A program made the position numbers and the translations under genes. From assembly GCA_002633005.1 (NCBI GenBank), contig NMRA01000420.1, positions 60,001 through 124,000 on the forward strand: a stretch of 64,000 nucleotides of DNA. Direction: 5' to 3'. The DNA comes from Phoronis australis. Taxonomy: Eukaryota; Phoronida; Phoronidae. The notes under the pieces were generated by a model, which was not told where the DNA came from, ran no database searches, and worked only from the letters and a program-made list of their open reading frames with translations. How positions within the stretch are numbered: position 1 is the stretch's first letter; every line of letters starts with the position of its first letter. Below are positions 15,238 through 25,757 of this stretch, piece after piece.

Positions 15238-17740
15238 GTACCATGTTACACTTGGGATATCAACACTCCATTCCGCAATACCCAATCCAACTGCACTGTA
15301 GACATTTTGGGAATAGTGGAAACACTGTTAATGGTGAAAAATTGAGAGTGTTGTCAATTTGTGGTGGTTTTACTGAGTAGCTAGGAATCAAGACTAGAGT
15401 ACACAATAAGACAAAATGACGGCAATACAATCATTTGTGATGGAGGGGGTAGGTGGACAGAAATGTGTGGTAAACAAGAGAAGACCTTTGCATAAACTAG
15501 GGAACTGTCCCTAATAAAGGAAAACTGAATGGTAACATGAGAAAGCTAAGATTCTGAAAAGGCACAACCTTATTAAATACTGAAGCCTTGTTGACTGAAA
15601 ATGTCACAGACATATTGCAGAGGTAACAGACCCAAATCGGACAAATAAGGAACTGTTTTGTGAGATAAACCCGTCATCACCAGTACCCTTATCAAAGCTA
15701 TTTAAAAAAATAGCAATTTATAACCATAAGCCTTTGTCCCCCTAAGTACTCGAGGATTTAAATCAACCAACTTCCTGGTCATTTGCAGATAAGTACATTA
15801 CTTACCTTAGCGACAACTCCCAGCAGTTTCCACGGGTTACGTACTTACGCTTTACAAATTTGTTTTGTGGACACTTTTGCGGTTGGCTCAAGGAATACCA
15901 AACATAATGCAAGGCAATAATCAGGGTACTGGGGCTACCACTAGAGAGAAATGCCAGGCAAGTGCTTTCCACCAATTACAAATGCCATTGATTTGATCAA
16001 CTTGATGCCACTGTAATGCTTGCTACATTCCAATACATAACAGTACATGCGCTTTGAAAGGACATTACAAATTTAAAATTAACTCTGGTCTCTGTGTCCT
16101 GTTAGTGAATCTCAGGGGCACCCATTCATGAATTACTAAAACAGAGCATTTTTTAAACAAAAATTTTATTGAATAGCGTTGTGGACGTCCAAATATGGGA
16201 ACTGTTTGGATTTTGGATATGTCGTACCCCGTTTACAGTGAAGTTCATAGTCGATTATTGAATCGATTTATCTAGATCGCTTCATGTCTGCCTCCACAAT
16301 AATAATTATTAATAATGTAATATTTACAATGAGGGTAGCCCCATCAGTTCACAGTGCTTTCCATGGAGCCCTCAAACCGATTTATACGTTGCACCGTCTG
16401 TTGAAAGAATCTCATGCTTACTCACTTCTCAACTTCCTGTTAACAATTCTTTTTCATGGTGGTTAATTGGATTGTTTTTCATGTTGCGTCATTAGTTTTG
16501 TTTTTAATTTTTATTCGTCAGAGCATTCCATGATAGTAGGTGAAATCAGAGAATATACAACTTTTGTGATACCTGGCTTGAACGAAGGTAGACATAGCAA
16601 CCAAGATCACTATTTTGCACTATATTAATTGCCGAATTTGCCATTATCCCATTTTTTCAAAGACTGGTTAGTTTAATACAAATAATTCAAGTTTTAAGTT
16701 TAATCGACTGTAGCTCGTAACAACTTGGATTTACAAAAATATAACATGCTTCCTAAATTGATTTAAACCCCAAACCGATTTTAATTTGATTTAAAGTCTC
16801 CAGTGTAAATGAGTTATCAGTGAGTTTGTGAGCACTGTAGTATTTAATGCAGTTAATGTCAATTCATACTATTCCTTCGTTACCAACATTTCCATAAAAC
16901 TGCTGACAAATTCTCCAAGAATGCACAATTTCTCAATTGGCAAGCTGAAATTCCCTTCTCAGAAACAGCAAACATGAGGATTACTTACAAGTGAACATTC
17001 ATCACTTTAAAACACCAGGTCATTTAATCACAAATGTTAATGGATAAAAACATCAGCAGACAAGTTACCAAGGTAACAGTGTGTGTATTAGTTAGTCAGA
17101 CAGTGAGTCACTGTCTGTTAATGGATACAGCCATGTACAGTCTTCACACTCACATTGATGACAGCTTGCAGAGCAGAGCACCTTATAAGTTTGCACCTTT
17201 AGGTCTGCTGCATCAGTGAGAACTGAACTAGATTGTTAATTTGCTAAGCCCATATTGATTGTTTTAATAAATTTACCGGGTATACATTAGATTATACAGC
17301 AGTTATGAGCCTGTCTAGCTACCTTAGTACGTATTATTACACCGTATGACCAGGTGCAGATATTTTTGCCAGGTGCAGGGCTGTACACTGTCTAGGCAAG
17401 CAGGTATGCTTACTACAGACTGTGTTCTTATCTACATCATTTCAAGAATAGAAGGTGGAATGTTTGTCCACAAACCTCTGGTGGAAATCAAAACATTATA
17501 TGTACAACAGATCTGTATCAGCATATTGAATGGTTGCTTATCAGCATGGTTCCACCAACTGAGTGCATGTCATGACAAGTTAGGCAGTTTCAGAACAAAA
17601 ACTGATGAATGAAAAGTTGAAGAGAACACGTGTGAAAGTCTCAGGATTGTGATTTTACATTTGTCAACAATTGTACGTGGCCAGTGACTCAACTATTTGC
17701 CTCCTCATAGGAATAACCATTTTCCAATATAGCAATGATG

Positions 17741-17753
17741 CCGCTAGATGGCG
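17741..17753 (+). promoter_or_regulatory. CTCF-like core motif in KLF6/7 intron 1
   Basis: CCGCTAGATGGCG fits the core CCRSYAGRKGGC recognised by bilaterian CTCF. A single match this short may be chance, and the base before CAGG does not extend it. Confidence 0.25.
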
Positions 17754-20540
17754 ACACAGGAGTTGGTGTACAGCATTCTGTATTTCTGTGTTCTTACATG
17801 GATTTAGTGCACTGGGATATTTATCATCATTTTTAAAAATTCTTTGCGACCATCATGCTGTCAATTTGCCACTGTTATGCAGTGAGATGCTCAAAGGATT
17901 CACAAAAAACGTCCGACTCAAAATTTCCGCGAATGAAACGAAACGCGTTTCGTCCGTGCTAGTTCGACACATTTTACGCACCAGAATTCTTAATTGGGTC
18001 AAGGTCAAGCGGCTTTTGTGACCTCATAATGGTGATGAGTTGCAAGTACAACGTTTCCTATTATTCAGGTGAGGGGGAACATGACCCTCCCCAGTATCAG
18101 TCTATTCTCCTCCCTTTGCAAGACACTCGCCAAAAACTACACAACGTACTGCTTCGAAAGATCATTTTGGTTGCGTTCCATAGACACAATAATTTCCAAC
18201 ATAAGCCTAGTGTGATCACGTGCTTTCGGAAACAAGAACCGAAAGAGCTTCAGGCAACCCTGGATCTATATTACAATAATGCATTCATAATACCATATAA
18301 ACACTAGCAGTGCTTGACGCTTAGGTTAACGCCAAGTCACATGTGACGACCGGACAAAAATCTGAGGTCACCAGACGAAACCTGAGGTCGCAAAACTGAA
18401 ATTTGTAAAATCTGGGGTTGTCGATCCGCGTTGGATTCATAGACAAAAATGGTTGTGTTGTTGTGCCACACGCTCAAAATCATACCCGTAACTCTCCAAT
18501 TTCTGACGTGAATGTTGTACGTTTTCTCCCGCCAAACTACGAACATGGAATGCAGACGATCCCATACACGAATTTTTCACTGATCTCGTTCGATTTTTGT
18601 CAAACAATTGAGACTTCCGTCTGTTTACTTTCTGTTGTAATTTAAGCGCGTGTTTGATGAGTACTGACTGCTGTCATGGCAAATACACTGACTTCACGAA
18701 ATAAACAGAACTATTCTGAATTAAAGGTAACAAAACCTAAGAAGTTTTATTACTTTAGTTTGGAAGTCAACACGAACTATGAAACTAATTTAGGAGGAAT
18801 TATTGTCTGACTTTGATACTCGCAGTGGGGACTTCGTGGTGACATGAGATGTTTCCCAGGTCGCCAAACACAATCTGAGGTTGCATTGGCGACCTGTAGG
18901 TCTTCAAATTGAGTGCTGACTAGTAACTCTGCATAACGCTGGCATTTTAACCAGTTTTTGAACATAGCATTCAACTGCAGTCTCATCCCGTGAATCTTCC
19001 TGTCTCCCTGTCTCGCATGACCTGGCATTTGCTAGGGTTCGGGTTCGAATAGTCTCAAATTACTGCATTCATGAATAAATGAGAACTAAATATACAAACT
19101 ATCCTATGATCAATGAACCTGTGTTCTGTGGGCGAACACTTTCCTTACAATTGTTGTATCAGCAATTACCTAACAGCACAGTACTGTACACTCATGGTTA
19201 AAGATTTCAACTTAGAGCACAAAAACTGGGAATCTTGTGATCAGCTAATGTTGCAGTCCCATACACCAACATATTCTTTACAATTAACAATGTATTTGGG
19301 TTATGGGGCAAGACCATCTTGCTTAACACCTTTTGAAATTCAAAACAGATGCTGCGAGTCCATTGCTGAGAGGCTGACTGCATCAGTGAACTTCCAAACA
19401 TTTCACCATCATACTAGCACAACAAACACAATAATACATTACAATTTCACCTGAACATGACTCAACTTTAAAGCCCACTCATTGATGACATGCTGATATT
19501 AAAAAAGCTCACTGATGAATAAATTTTCACTGCATAATTTACAGTCGTTATTTTGACTGTGACAAAACTGGCTCATACTCATCCAAAATTTTCTCACTCT
19601 CACTGACGATTCAACCAACATGTTGCCCAGTGAGGCAGTGACACACACTCAACCAAACCTAGTTTATTTTTAACGGTGTTGGGACAATAAAACATGTCAT
19701 TCTAACAAACTAGTCTTTAAACCTACATGATTAACATATTGTGTCCTGTCTGACATACTTTCACTTGTCAGTGTCATCACAATTGTTTACATTCACTAGA
19801 CTCAATAGTTTGGACTAAAAGTAAAAAACAAAAATGCTATCACCATGGTTTTTCTGGGTGTTATGGGGACATTTCCCTCTTGCCCTGCACCAAGTAGTGG
19901 AATATTTACAACTATGCATCAACACAAGAGATGCCCAACCAATCCTCTCCATCAAGGGATTGTAAAAGGCATGTGCAGCTGAGTCTGTATATATTGACTG
20001 GGATATCATTGTAGGCATGTGTAACTCATCAAAATACCAGCACTGAACTGGGTCATGTGGTATCCCCATTACAAATGACACCATGGCAACAACAAATTAA
20101 CACGGAAGTGGGGAGTTCGCTGGGCTTGGAACATGTCATATTTGAAAGCTTGTTTGTTCTGATAACAAAACCAACACACTAATCAGCTCCCGTTGGTCAA
20201 AAACATGGCACACATAGTTGAAAACATTTTTGTCGTACATTCTTTCACAGTTCACCTACCCATCTAACGTACATGCCTCAACAACAGGTTTTGAGAACTG
20301 GTGTTCTGAAAATGCGCAAGTCAAATTGCATTTACTGTTGAGCTAAACAATACAGTTTTCTGACCCTTTTCTCAAGATGAGTGAAAAACAGCTCAACAAA
20401 CAGCAATGTACAGTTTTTTTACCTTATAAATGTTGAACACGCTCAATTTTGTTTTCAGTTTCCAATGATTTGGCAAAGTAACTTACATTCTTCAAATTAC
20501 TGAACTAGATCACAAGCCATGTTACCAGAGGATTCATTCA

Positions 20541-20827
20541 CAGGGCTGTCAATCCCTCCCAAATATCGGCCCCATTCTCTCATGAGACCCAAAAATTCCC
20601 TTCAAGTGATTGAAAAATTCCCCTCAAGGCTCCTATCACTTGTATCTCACAAAGGTGACAAGCTGAGAGCATGAAAAATGTTAGTTTTGTCTACTTGAGG
20701 CAGAACCTATGAGGGCTTGCAATAGGGCATGGGGTGCTATTGATGGTGATCGAGAGGTAGAATTTTCCCCTCACCCAAAAAATCCCCTCTCAGAAGGCAC
20801 CTTTTCCTCGGAGGAACGAGGGCCCTG
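20541..20827. mobile_element. TIR element with 5-bp target duplication
   Basis: The 287-bp segment begins CAGGGCTGTC and ends GAGGGCCCTG, so the terminal repeat is short (CAGGGC/GCCCTG). It is flanked by ATTCA on both sides (20536-20540 and 20828-20832). It contains the paired phrases TCCCCTCAAGG and CCCCTCTCAGAAGG but no coding frame. Ends and duplication length resemble the 5-bp-TSD hAT group listed in repeat libraries; that class assignment is from memory and inferred. Confidence 0.65.
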
Positions 20828-21040
20828 ATTCAGAATTTAAAAAATAAAGTGTCCAAAATCGGTTTCCTAATTTCTCTGGGCGTCCATGACCAATGACCCC
20901 TGACTAAGTTTTGTTGACCCCAGGTCAAATTGCAGTCTGTCCATTTGGATGCTCTGGACACGCTCTAGATGAAAGCCTGGAAGTCACCCTATAGGCTGCT
21001 TTTTGATATCATACACGTCTTTATATTGTCTTCTGAACAG

Positions 21041-21258
21041 TGTTAGGTAGTTCTCAATACTGTCTCCTGGATATTAAGTGGTTCTCTATACTGTCTCCTG
21101 GATGTTAGGTAGTTCTCTATACTGTCTCCTGGATGTTAGGTGGTTCTCTATACTGTCTCCTGGATGTTAGGTGATTCTCTATACTGTCTCCTCAATGTCA
21201 GGTAGTTCACTATACTGTCTCCTGGATGTAAGGTGCTTCTCTACGCTGTCTCCTGGAT
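21041..21258. repeat. 31-bp minisatellite, seven units
   Basis: A 31-bp unit (ending CTGTCTCCTGGA) repeats about seven times with 1-5 changes per unit. The GTTCTC phrase recurs at 21050, 21081 and 21112 with exact 31-bp spacing. It lies inside KLF6/7 intron 1, so its length may vary between individuals. Confidence 0.92.
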
Positions 21259-23434
21259 GGCTCATAGATGACCATCACAACTGAACATCTCAAGCACACT
21301 TACTTAATAGAAATTTTAACAAGACTGTGAACTGGGCCAAACGAATCATGTCTGGTAATGGAGTACTGAGTTGGAAGGAATATATTAACATAGATTCCCT
21401 CTTTACAGAGGCACATGACCTGTCCAAACAGGAGCCAGAAAGGAGCAGGTAAATGTCCGCACTTTTGGACAGCATCTCACTTTATCTTAGAATGTATTGA
21501 AATCAGTTACAATGGAAAGCACTCCTGCGTTACAATCAGACTCTTATCTGTATCCTTCTGTCCACTCTGTGGCAAGAGCCTCTAGACATACCAGAGATAA
21601 CACACATTGTGTAATGTTGAATGATGACTTGAATTTCATAAAGCATCACACACTAATGTTGATGATGCACATATTTCGGCTAAAATTAACAAGCATGGGG
21701 GGTCTCTCTATGGGTTGCCAGTACATAATGCGCAATGCGTGCTCTAGGTATGATTTTCCGATGTTTTGGGCTATGAGGGGTTTCTTTCTCATAACAGCTT
21801 GTCTGGGCTTTTTCTTTCCAAAGAAACATTTCATGCATTTAGGCAATGTCATTGAGGAAAACTCCAGATTTAACCAATCGACTTTCTAACATTAGGTCAC
21901 AACTTTAGGCTATTTATTTCAACATGGACAGTTTTTCATTGTCCTAAAACTCTCCATTACAGCCTATTTTTGAAGGTCATTCTTAAACATGGGTTCCAGG
22001 ATGTCAGGGTCGTGCCCTCTATTGTTCTCTACAATCCACTTTGACTCATTGCAATCATGAGTTTGAATTTTGCCCTGGTGAGTTTGGCTCACCTGCATGG
22101 AGTTTGAAAATCAATGCAACCAGTTTAAACTACAAGGAGATGAGTCACTTTTAGCAAAATGGGATATGATAGACACTAGCTAGACATGGATTTTCAAACT
22201 TGTTCAGGAATTTTGCAAATCCCTCATTGCTCAAGTTTGAAAGTTTGATGTTAAAACACTGCAGCGGTACTTAAGTTTCACTAAATGAAAGAACACCCAG
22301 AGTACGTATTGGTCAATTTTGGCGAAACCTTGAATTTCGATAAAAAAATAATTGCCAAAATTCTTTTTAGTCATTAAATGCAAATGTATAACTGTAATAC
22401 TCAAAATTATATATCTGATGCCAACCTCTAGTTTATAACTTACAACTGGATAAGCCTTAATTAGGTACAAACTGACAAACGAGATGATAAAATATCACCC
22501 ATCCGCAAAATTATGACTCAAATTGGCGAGATCTTCTGTAAAAATGTTTCACAAATCCACACGACTGGCCAGTCCTTCCATTATCAGCTGGTTACAGTTG
22601 AAAGTTATCTCTCATTTAAAACTGAAGCCATGCACTAGGCCAGTTCCATAGACTCAATTATCATACTTCTCCATTTCACCTTGGAGCAGGATGTGGAAAT
22701 TTAGTTCAGCGATAAAGCTGCTGCAATAAGTTTTAATGAAAAACCGTTGAAGCATACAGAGGTATTTTCTTACCATTCTCCTACATGTAAGCAGTATTGA
22801 GCAAGATAAAAACTTTGATGCAATATCTACTAAAAGTGAAAAATGATGTAAAATGTTTCTGGAAATTCGTTGGAAAAATAATTAAAATTTATTTATGCAA
22901 AGAATGGAAAATTACCACAGCACATAATCAGTGCTCTGTGACTGGTCTAGGTCTTTATGGAAATTATATAGCCTTCCTATTTGTACTGTAAACACAACAC
23001 AATGAATGGAATTCATGCATGAAAACAATCTTGTTTTCCGCATTTTCCCACGGCCTTACCGAGAAGTCATGTGTTTTAATGAGATGCCAAAAATGCAGAA
23101 GAAAAACTGTTTAAGGGAATACATTAAAAAGCAACGTTAGCAACAAGAGACGTTATCAAACATCACAGCAAGATGATAAATAACGTGACTCATCTATAGC
23201 AAATGTGGGTATGGCGGTCTGTCAGTTGAGTTATCAATCGAACTACAGACTGGTATTATCAATATAACAGTCAGAGGCGACAAGTGCACTTTCATACATA
23301 TTGCTTCGAGACAAATAGTCAGTTTTAAGTACCAAATTTAGTATGTCGTTTTTCTGTGATTGCCATTGAGGTAATTTTAAAATAATTAATGACATTTGCA
23401 ACAGACATCTCGGCAGATAGAAAATAGGTCATAC

Positions 23435-23536
23435 CTGCTGCCAGCGGTCTTCCAGTGAAGGTTGAGCTGAAAAATACCCCGTATCGTGGACAACTTGTAA
23501 TTCTCGGAAGATGTTTCCACTCGGAAGGATATCCAT
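23435..23536 (-). CDS. KLF6/7: KLF6/7 exon 1: start codon and N-terminal motif
   Basis: First coding exon, 34 codons, ending CAGCAG before a GTATG donor. It is too short to stand out as an ORF but is decisive: it encodes [20 protein letters not shown] and then [14 protein letters not shown]. This aligns residue for residue with the start of human KLF7 ([34 protein letters not shown]). The join to exon 2 is in phase 0 and continues the conserved motif as [15 protein letters not shown] is at 23534-23536 with CACC before it. The 102, 616 and 185 nt of the three exons sum to 301 codons with no internal stop. This N-terminal segment is part of the KLF6/7 activation domain. Confidence 0.95.
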
Positions 23537-23820
23537 GGTGTTTAATACACGTATCGCTATGGACGAAAAATATTTACAAATTTAAATGAACAAGCTTGAG
23601 GCCTAGAAGACAAGACCAGAGACGGCCGAAGACTTGTCATCGGCTACTTCTGAGCGAGGCGGGCTTGAGAGGTCAATTGCTGACCTGAATACAAATTGAC
23701 AAGTCGCTATTGACGTTACCCAATGGCAGAACACATTCAAAATTAACGATAGGCGGAGTTACAAACACATTCAGCATCGTGATTGGATAACCTTTTCCCA
23801 TTCGCACTATATATGGGCAG
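23537..23820 (-). promoter_or_regulatory. KLF6/7 5'UTR and proximal promoter (approximate)
   Basis: Upstream of the KLF6/7 ATG on the minus strand lie a GC-box-like GAGGCGGGC (near 23655), an ATTGG/CCAAT element (near 23782) and CCATATATAG (near 23806-23815). The last could be a TATA box. Which is functional, and the start site, cannot be told from sequence alone. Confidence 0.3.
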
Positions 23821-24253
23821 TGAATGAGACATGATATGATGAATATTTTTAGACGCATTCCAGTTATGCACTGGAGGTTGCGCTTCAGCAAGAAGGTCGA
23901 TGTTCCTTTGTTGGCTTGCGCTTCGGCAGTGGCAATGCACGGTGATCGGTCACACTGGTCACGGCGTACAGCCGTAAAACAAAATTTCCACAACCTGGAC
24001 CTAGGACGTGTCGAGATGAGTGGTGTTTTCAAAGCCACGTCGCTTGCTATTTCCCACGAAAGGGTTGAAGAGGGTCCATAATTTTTCAACCCAATAGGAA
24101 AGGGTCTGACCCGACACGTCATATGACTCCAAGCGTAAAAGAACTTTTGTAGACAAAAACCAGAAAATAAAAGCTAGAAAGAAAATACACCTAATGACTG
24201 CCCGGGGTATTCTTTAATCCTGCGGCCGCAACCCGCCTTACTGAATGAGTCAT

Positions 24254-24998
24254 TGATTCACAAAAAAGAAAAAGTGACACTTCACCTTTTTAGACTGGCC
24301 TTGCGCAAGTTCTCGTAGCGACACTGAGTTGCAGCTCAGCGGCTTGTTACTTAGGGAATTATTGAGCTTTGCTTTTCGATTTACTCTCATCTACTTCAGT
24401 TTTTCGGCCCGCGGTGCAGTTCTTCGGCCCGCGGAGCAGTTCCTAAGTAATTGCCTTCATATGGAAAGGGGATTGAGAAAAATATAGTTCAACTACTCGG
24501 AATTTCTGGAAGCCTCAACGTTTTCAAAGTCAAATTTTGTCATATTCATTCACTCAAAATACGAGCTTTACTTGAGAACGGGATTTGGCGGTGTCAGTAA
24601 GAGCAGAAGTTTTGCCAAGGGTCAGGCCGCTGCGTCCGCAATATGGCGGCGAGCCGCCAGGAAACACACTGGGGCTGCCGGTACAAATTGAGCAAACTTT
24701 ATCCAAGTGTCTATAAATGTGGGTCCTGTTTTTTAAAACTGGATCCATATTTATAGACACCTGGATAAAGAGGGCTTAAAAGCCCTCTTTCGAATAGGTT
24801 TGTACTCAAGGCAAAAATTATAGCCTAGCTCTTGGTATAAACATAGGTATCATTTGTCATTTTTGGCCTGGTATGAAGTAGGAATCAGTTTTGGAAGTAC
24901 AGATACAATAATTTCCTAAAAAAGAGGCAGAGGTCTGACCTGTTCAGGGAAGAACTGGAACGTCGAATTGCAATGTAGCGTCTTCGATCGTTTCAGTA
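24254..24998 (+). repeat. 0.75-kb direct repeat, copy 1
   Basis: Nearly identical to 25008-25757, with offset 754 then 759 after a 5-base insertion (AGCCA) in copy 2. A handful of substitutions separate them, for example TTTACTCT versus TTGGCTCT and GCCAAGGG versus GCCACGGG. Internal features are two GGCCCGCGG repeats near 24405-24435, ATATGGCGGCGAGCCGCC, and a foldback region (24681-24805). The minus-strand 68-aa frame inside each copy has no recognisable domain. Confidence 0.95.
24681..24805. repeat. Nested foldback: outer stem plus two hairpins (copy 1)
   Basis: GTACAAA (24681-24687) pairs with TTTGTAC (24799-24805). Between them are a 30-bp stem hairpin (24697-24770; arms start CTTTATCCAAGTGTCTATAA and end in GGATAAAG, with three transition mismatches) and a second short hairpin GAGGGCTT/AAGCCCTC. 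The same arrangement recurs in copy 2. It could be a MITE remnant or a structured RNA; the sequence does not decide. Confidence 0.7.
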
Positions 24999-25007
24999 NT
25001 CATTCAG

Positions 25008-25757
25008 TGATTCACAAAAAAGAAAAAGTGACACTTCACCTTTTTAGACTGGCCTTGCGCAAGTTCTCGTAGCGACACTGAGTTGCAGCTCAGCGGCTTG
25101 CTACTTAGGGAATTATTGAGCTTTGCTTTTCGATTGGCTCTCATCTACTTCAGTTTTTCGGCCCGCGGTGCAGTTCTTCGGCCCGCGGAGCAGTTCCTAA
25201 GTAATTGCCTTCATATGGAAAGGGGATTGAGAAAAATATAGTTCAACTACTCAGCCAGGAATTTCTGGAAGCCTCAACGTTTTCAAAGTCAAATTTTGTC
25301 ATATTTATTCACTCAAAATACGAGCTTTACTTGAGAACGGGATTTGGCGGTGTCAGTAAGAGCAGAAGTTTTGCCACGGGTCAGGCCGCTGCGTCCGCAA
25401 TATGGCGGCGAGCCGCCAGGAAACACACTGGGGCTGCCGGTACAAATTGAGCAAACTTTATCCAAGTGTCTATAAATGTGGGTCCTGTTTTTTAAAACTG
25501 GATCCATATTTATAGACACCTGGATAAAGAGGGCTTAAAAGCCCTCTTTCGAATAGGTTTGTACTCAAGGCAAAAATTATAGCCTAGCTCTTGGTATAAA
25601 CATAGGTATCATTTGTCATTTTTGGCCTGGTATGAAGTAGGAATCAGTTTTGGAAGTACAGATACAATAATTTCCTAAAAAAGAGGCAGAGGTCTGACCT
25701 GTTCAGGGAAGAACTGGAACGTCGAATTGCAATGTAGCGTCTTCGATCGTTTCAGTA
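25008..25757 (+). repeat. 0.75-kb direct repeat, copy 2
   Basis: Second copy of 24254-24998, starting nine bases after the single N at 24999. The copies differ by about 1% plus one 5-base indel. That is the level expected between alleles in outbred marine invertebrates, so an assembly join of two haplotypes is a real alternative to a genuine tandem duplication. Confidence 0.95.
25440..25564. repeat. Nested foldback (copy 2)
   Basis: Same outer stem and two hairpins as 24681-24805; the long hairpin spans 25456-25529 here. All paired positions are kept between the two copies. Confidence 0.7.

Larger units (their letters stand above)
11005..23434 (-). other. KLF6/7 intron 1 (12.4 kb)
   Basis: Large first intron between the exon 1 donor (CAGCAG then GTATGACC) and the exon 2 acceptor. 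It holds a hAT-like MITE (15037-15237), a second TIR element (20541-20827), a 31-bp minisatellite (21041-21258) and a CTCF-like core CCGCTAGATGGCGAC at 17741. No coding exon on either strand is supported. A long first intron is usual for KLF6/7 genes and is a likely place for enhancers, though none can be named from sequence. Confidence 0.8.

Noticed and set aside
24681-24805. Hammerhead ribozyme in the three-stem foldback
   Set aside because: The required CTGATGA and GAAA core segments are absent.
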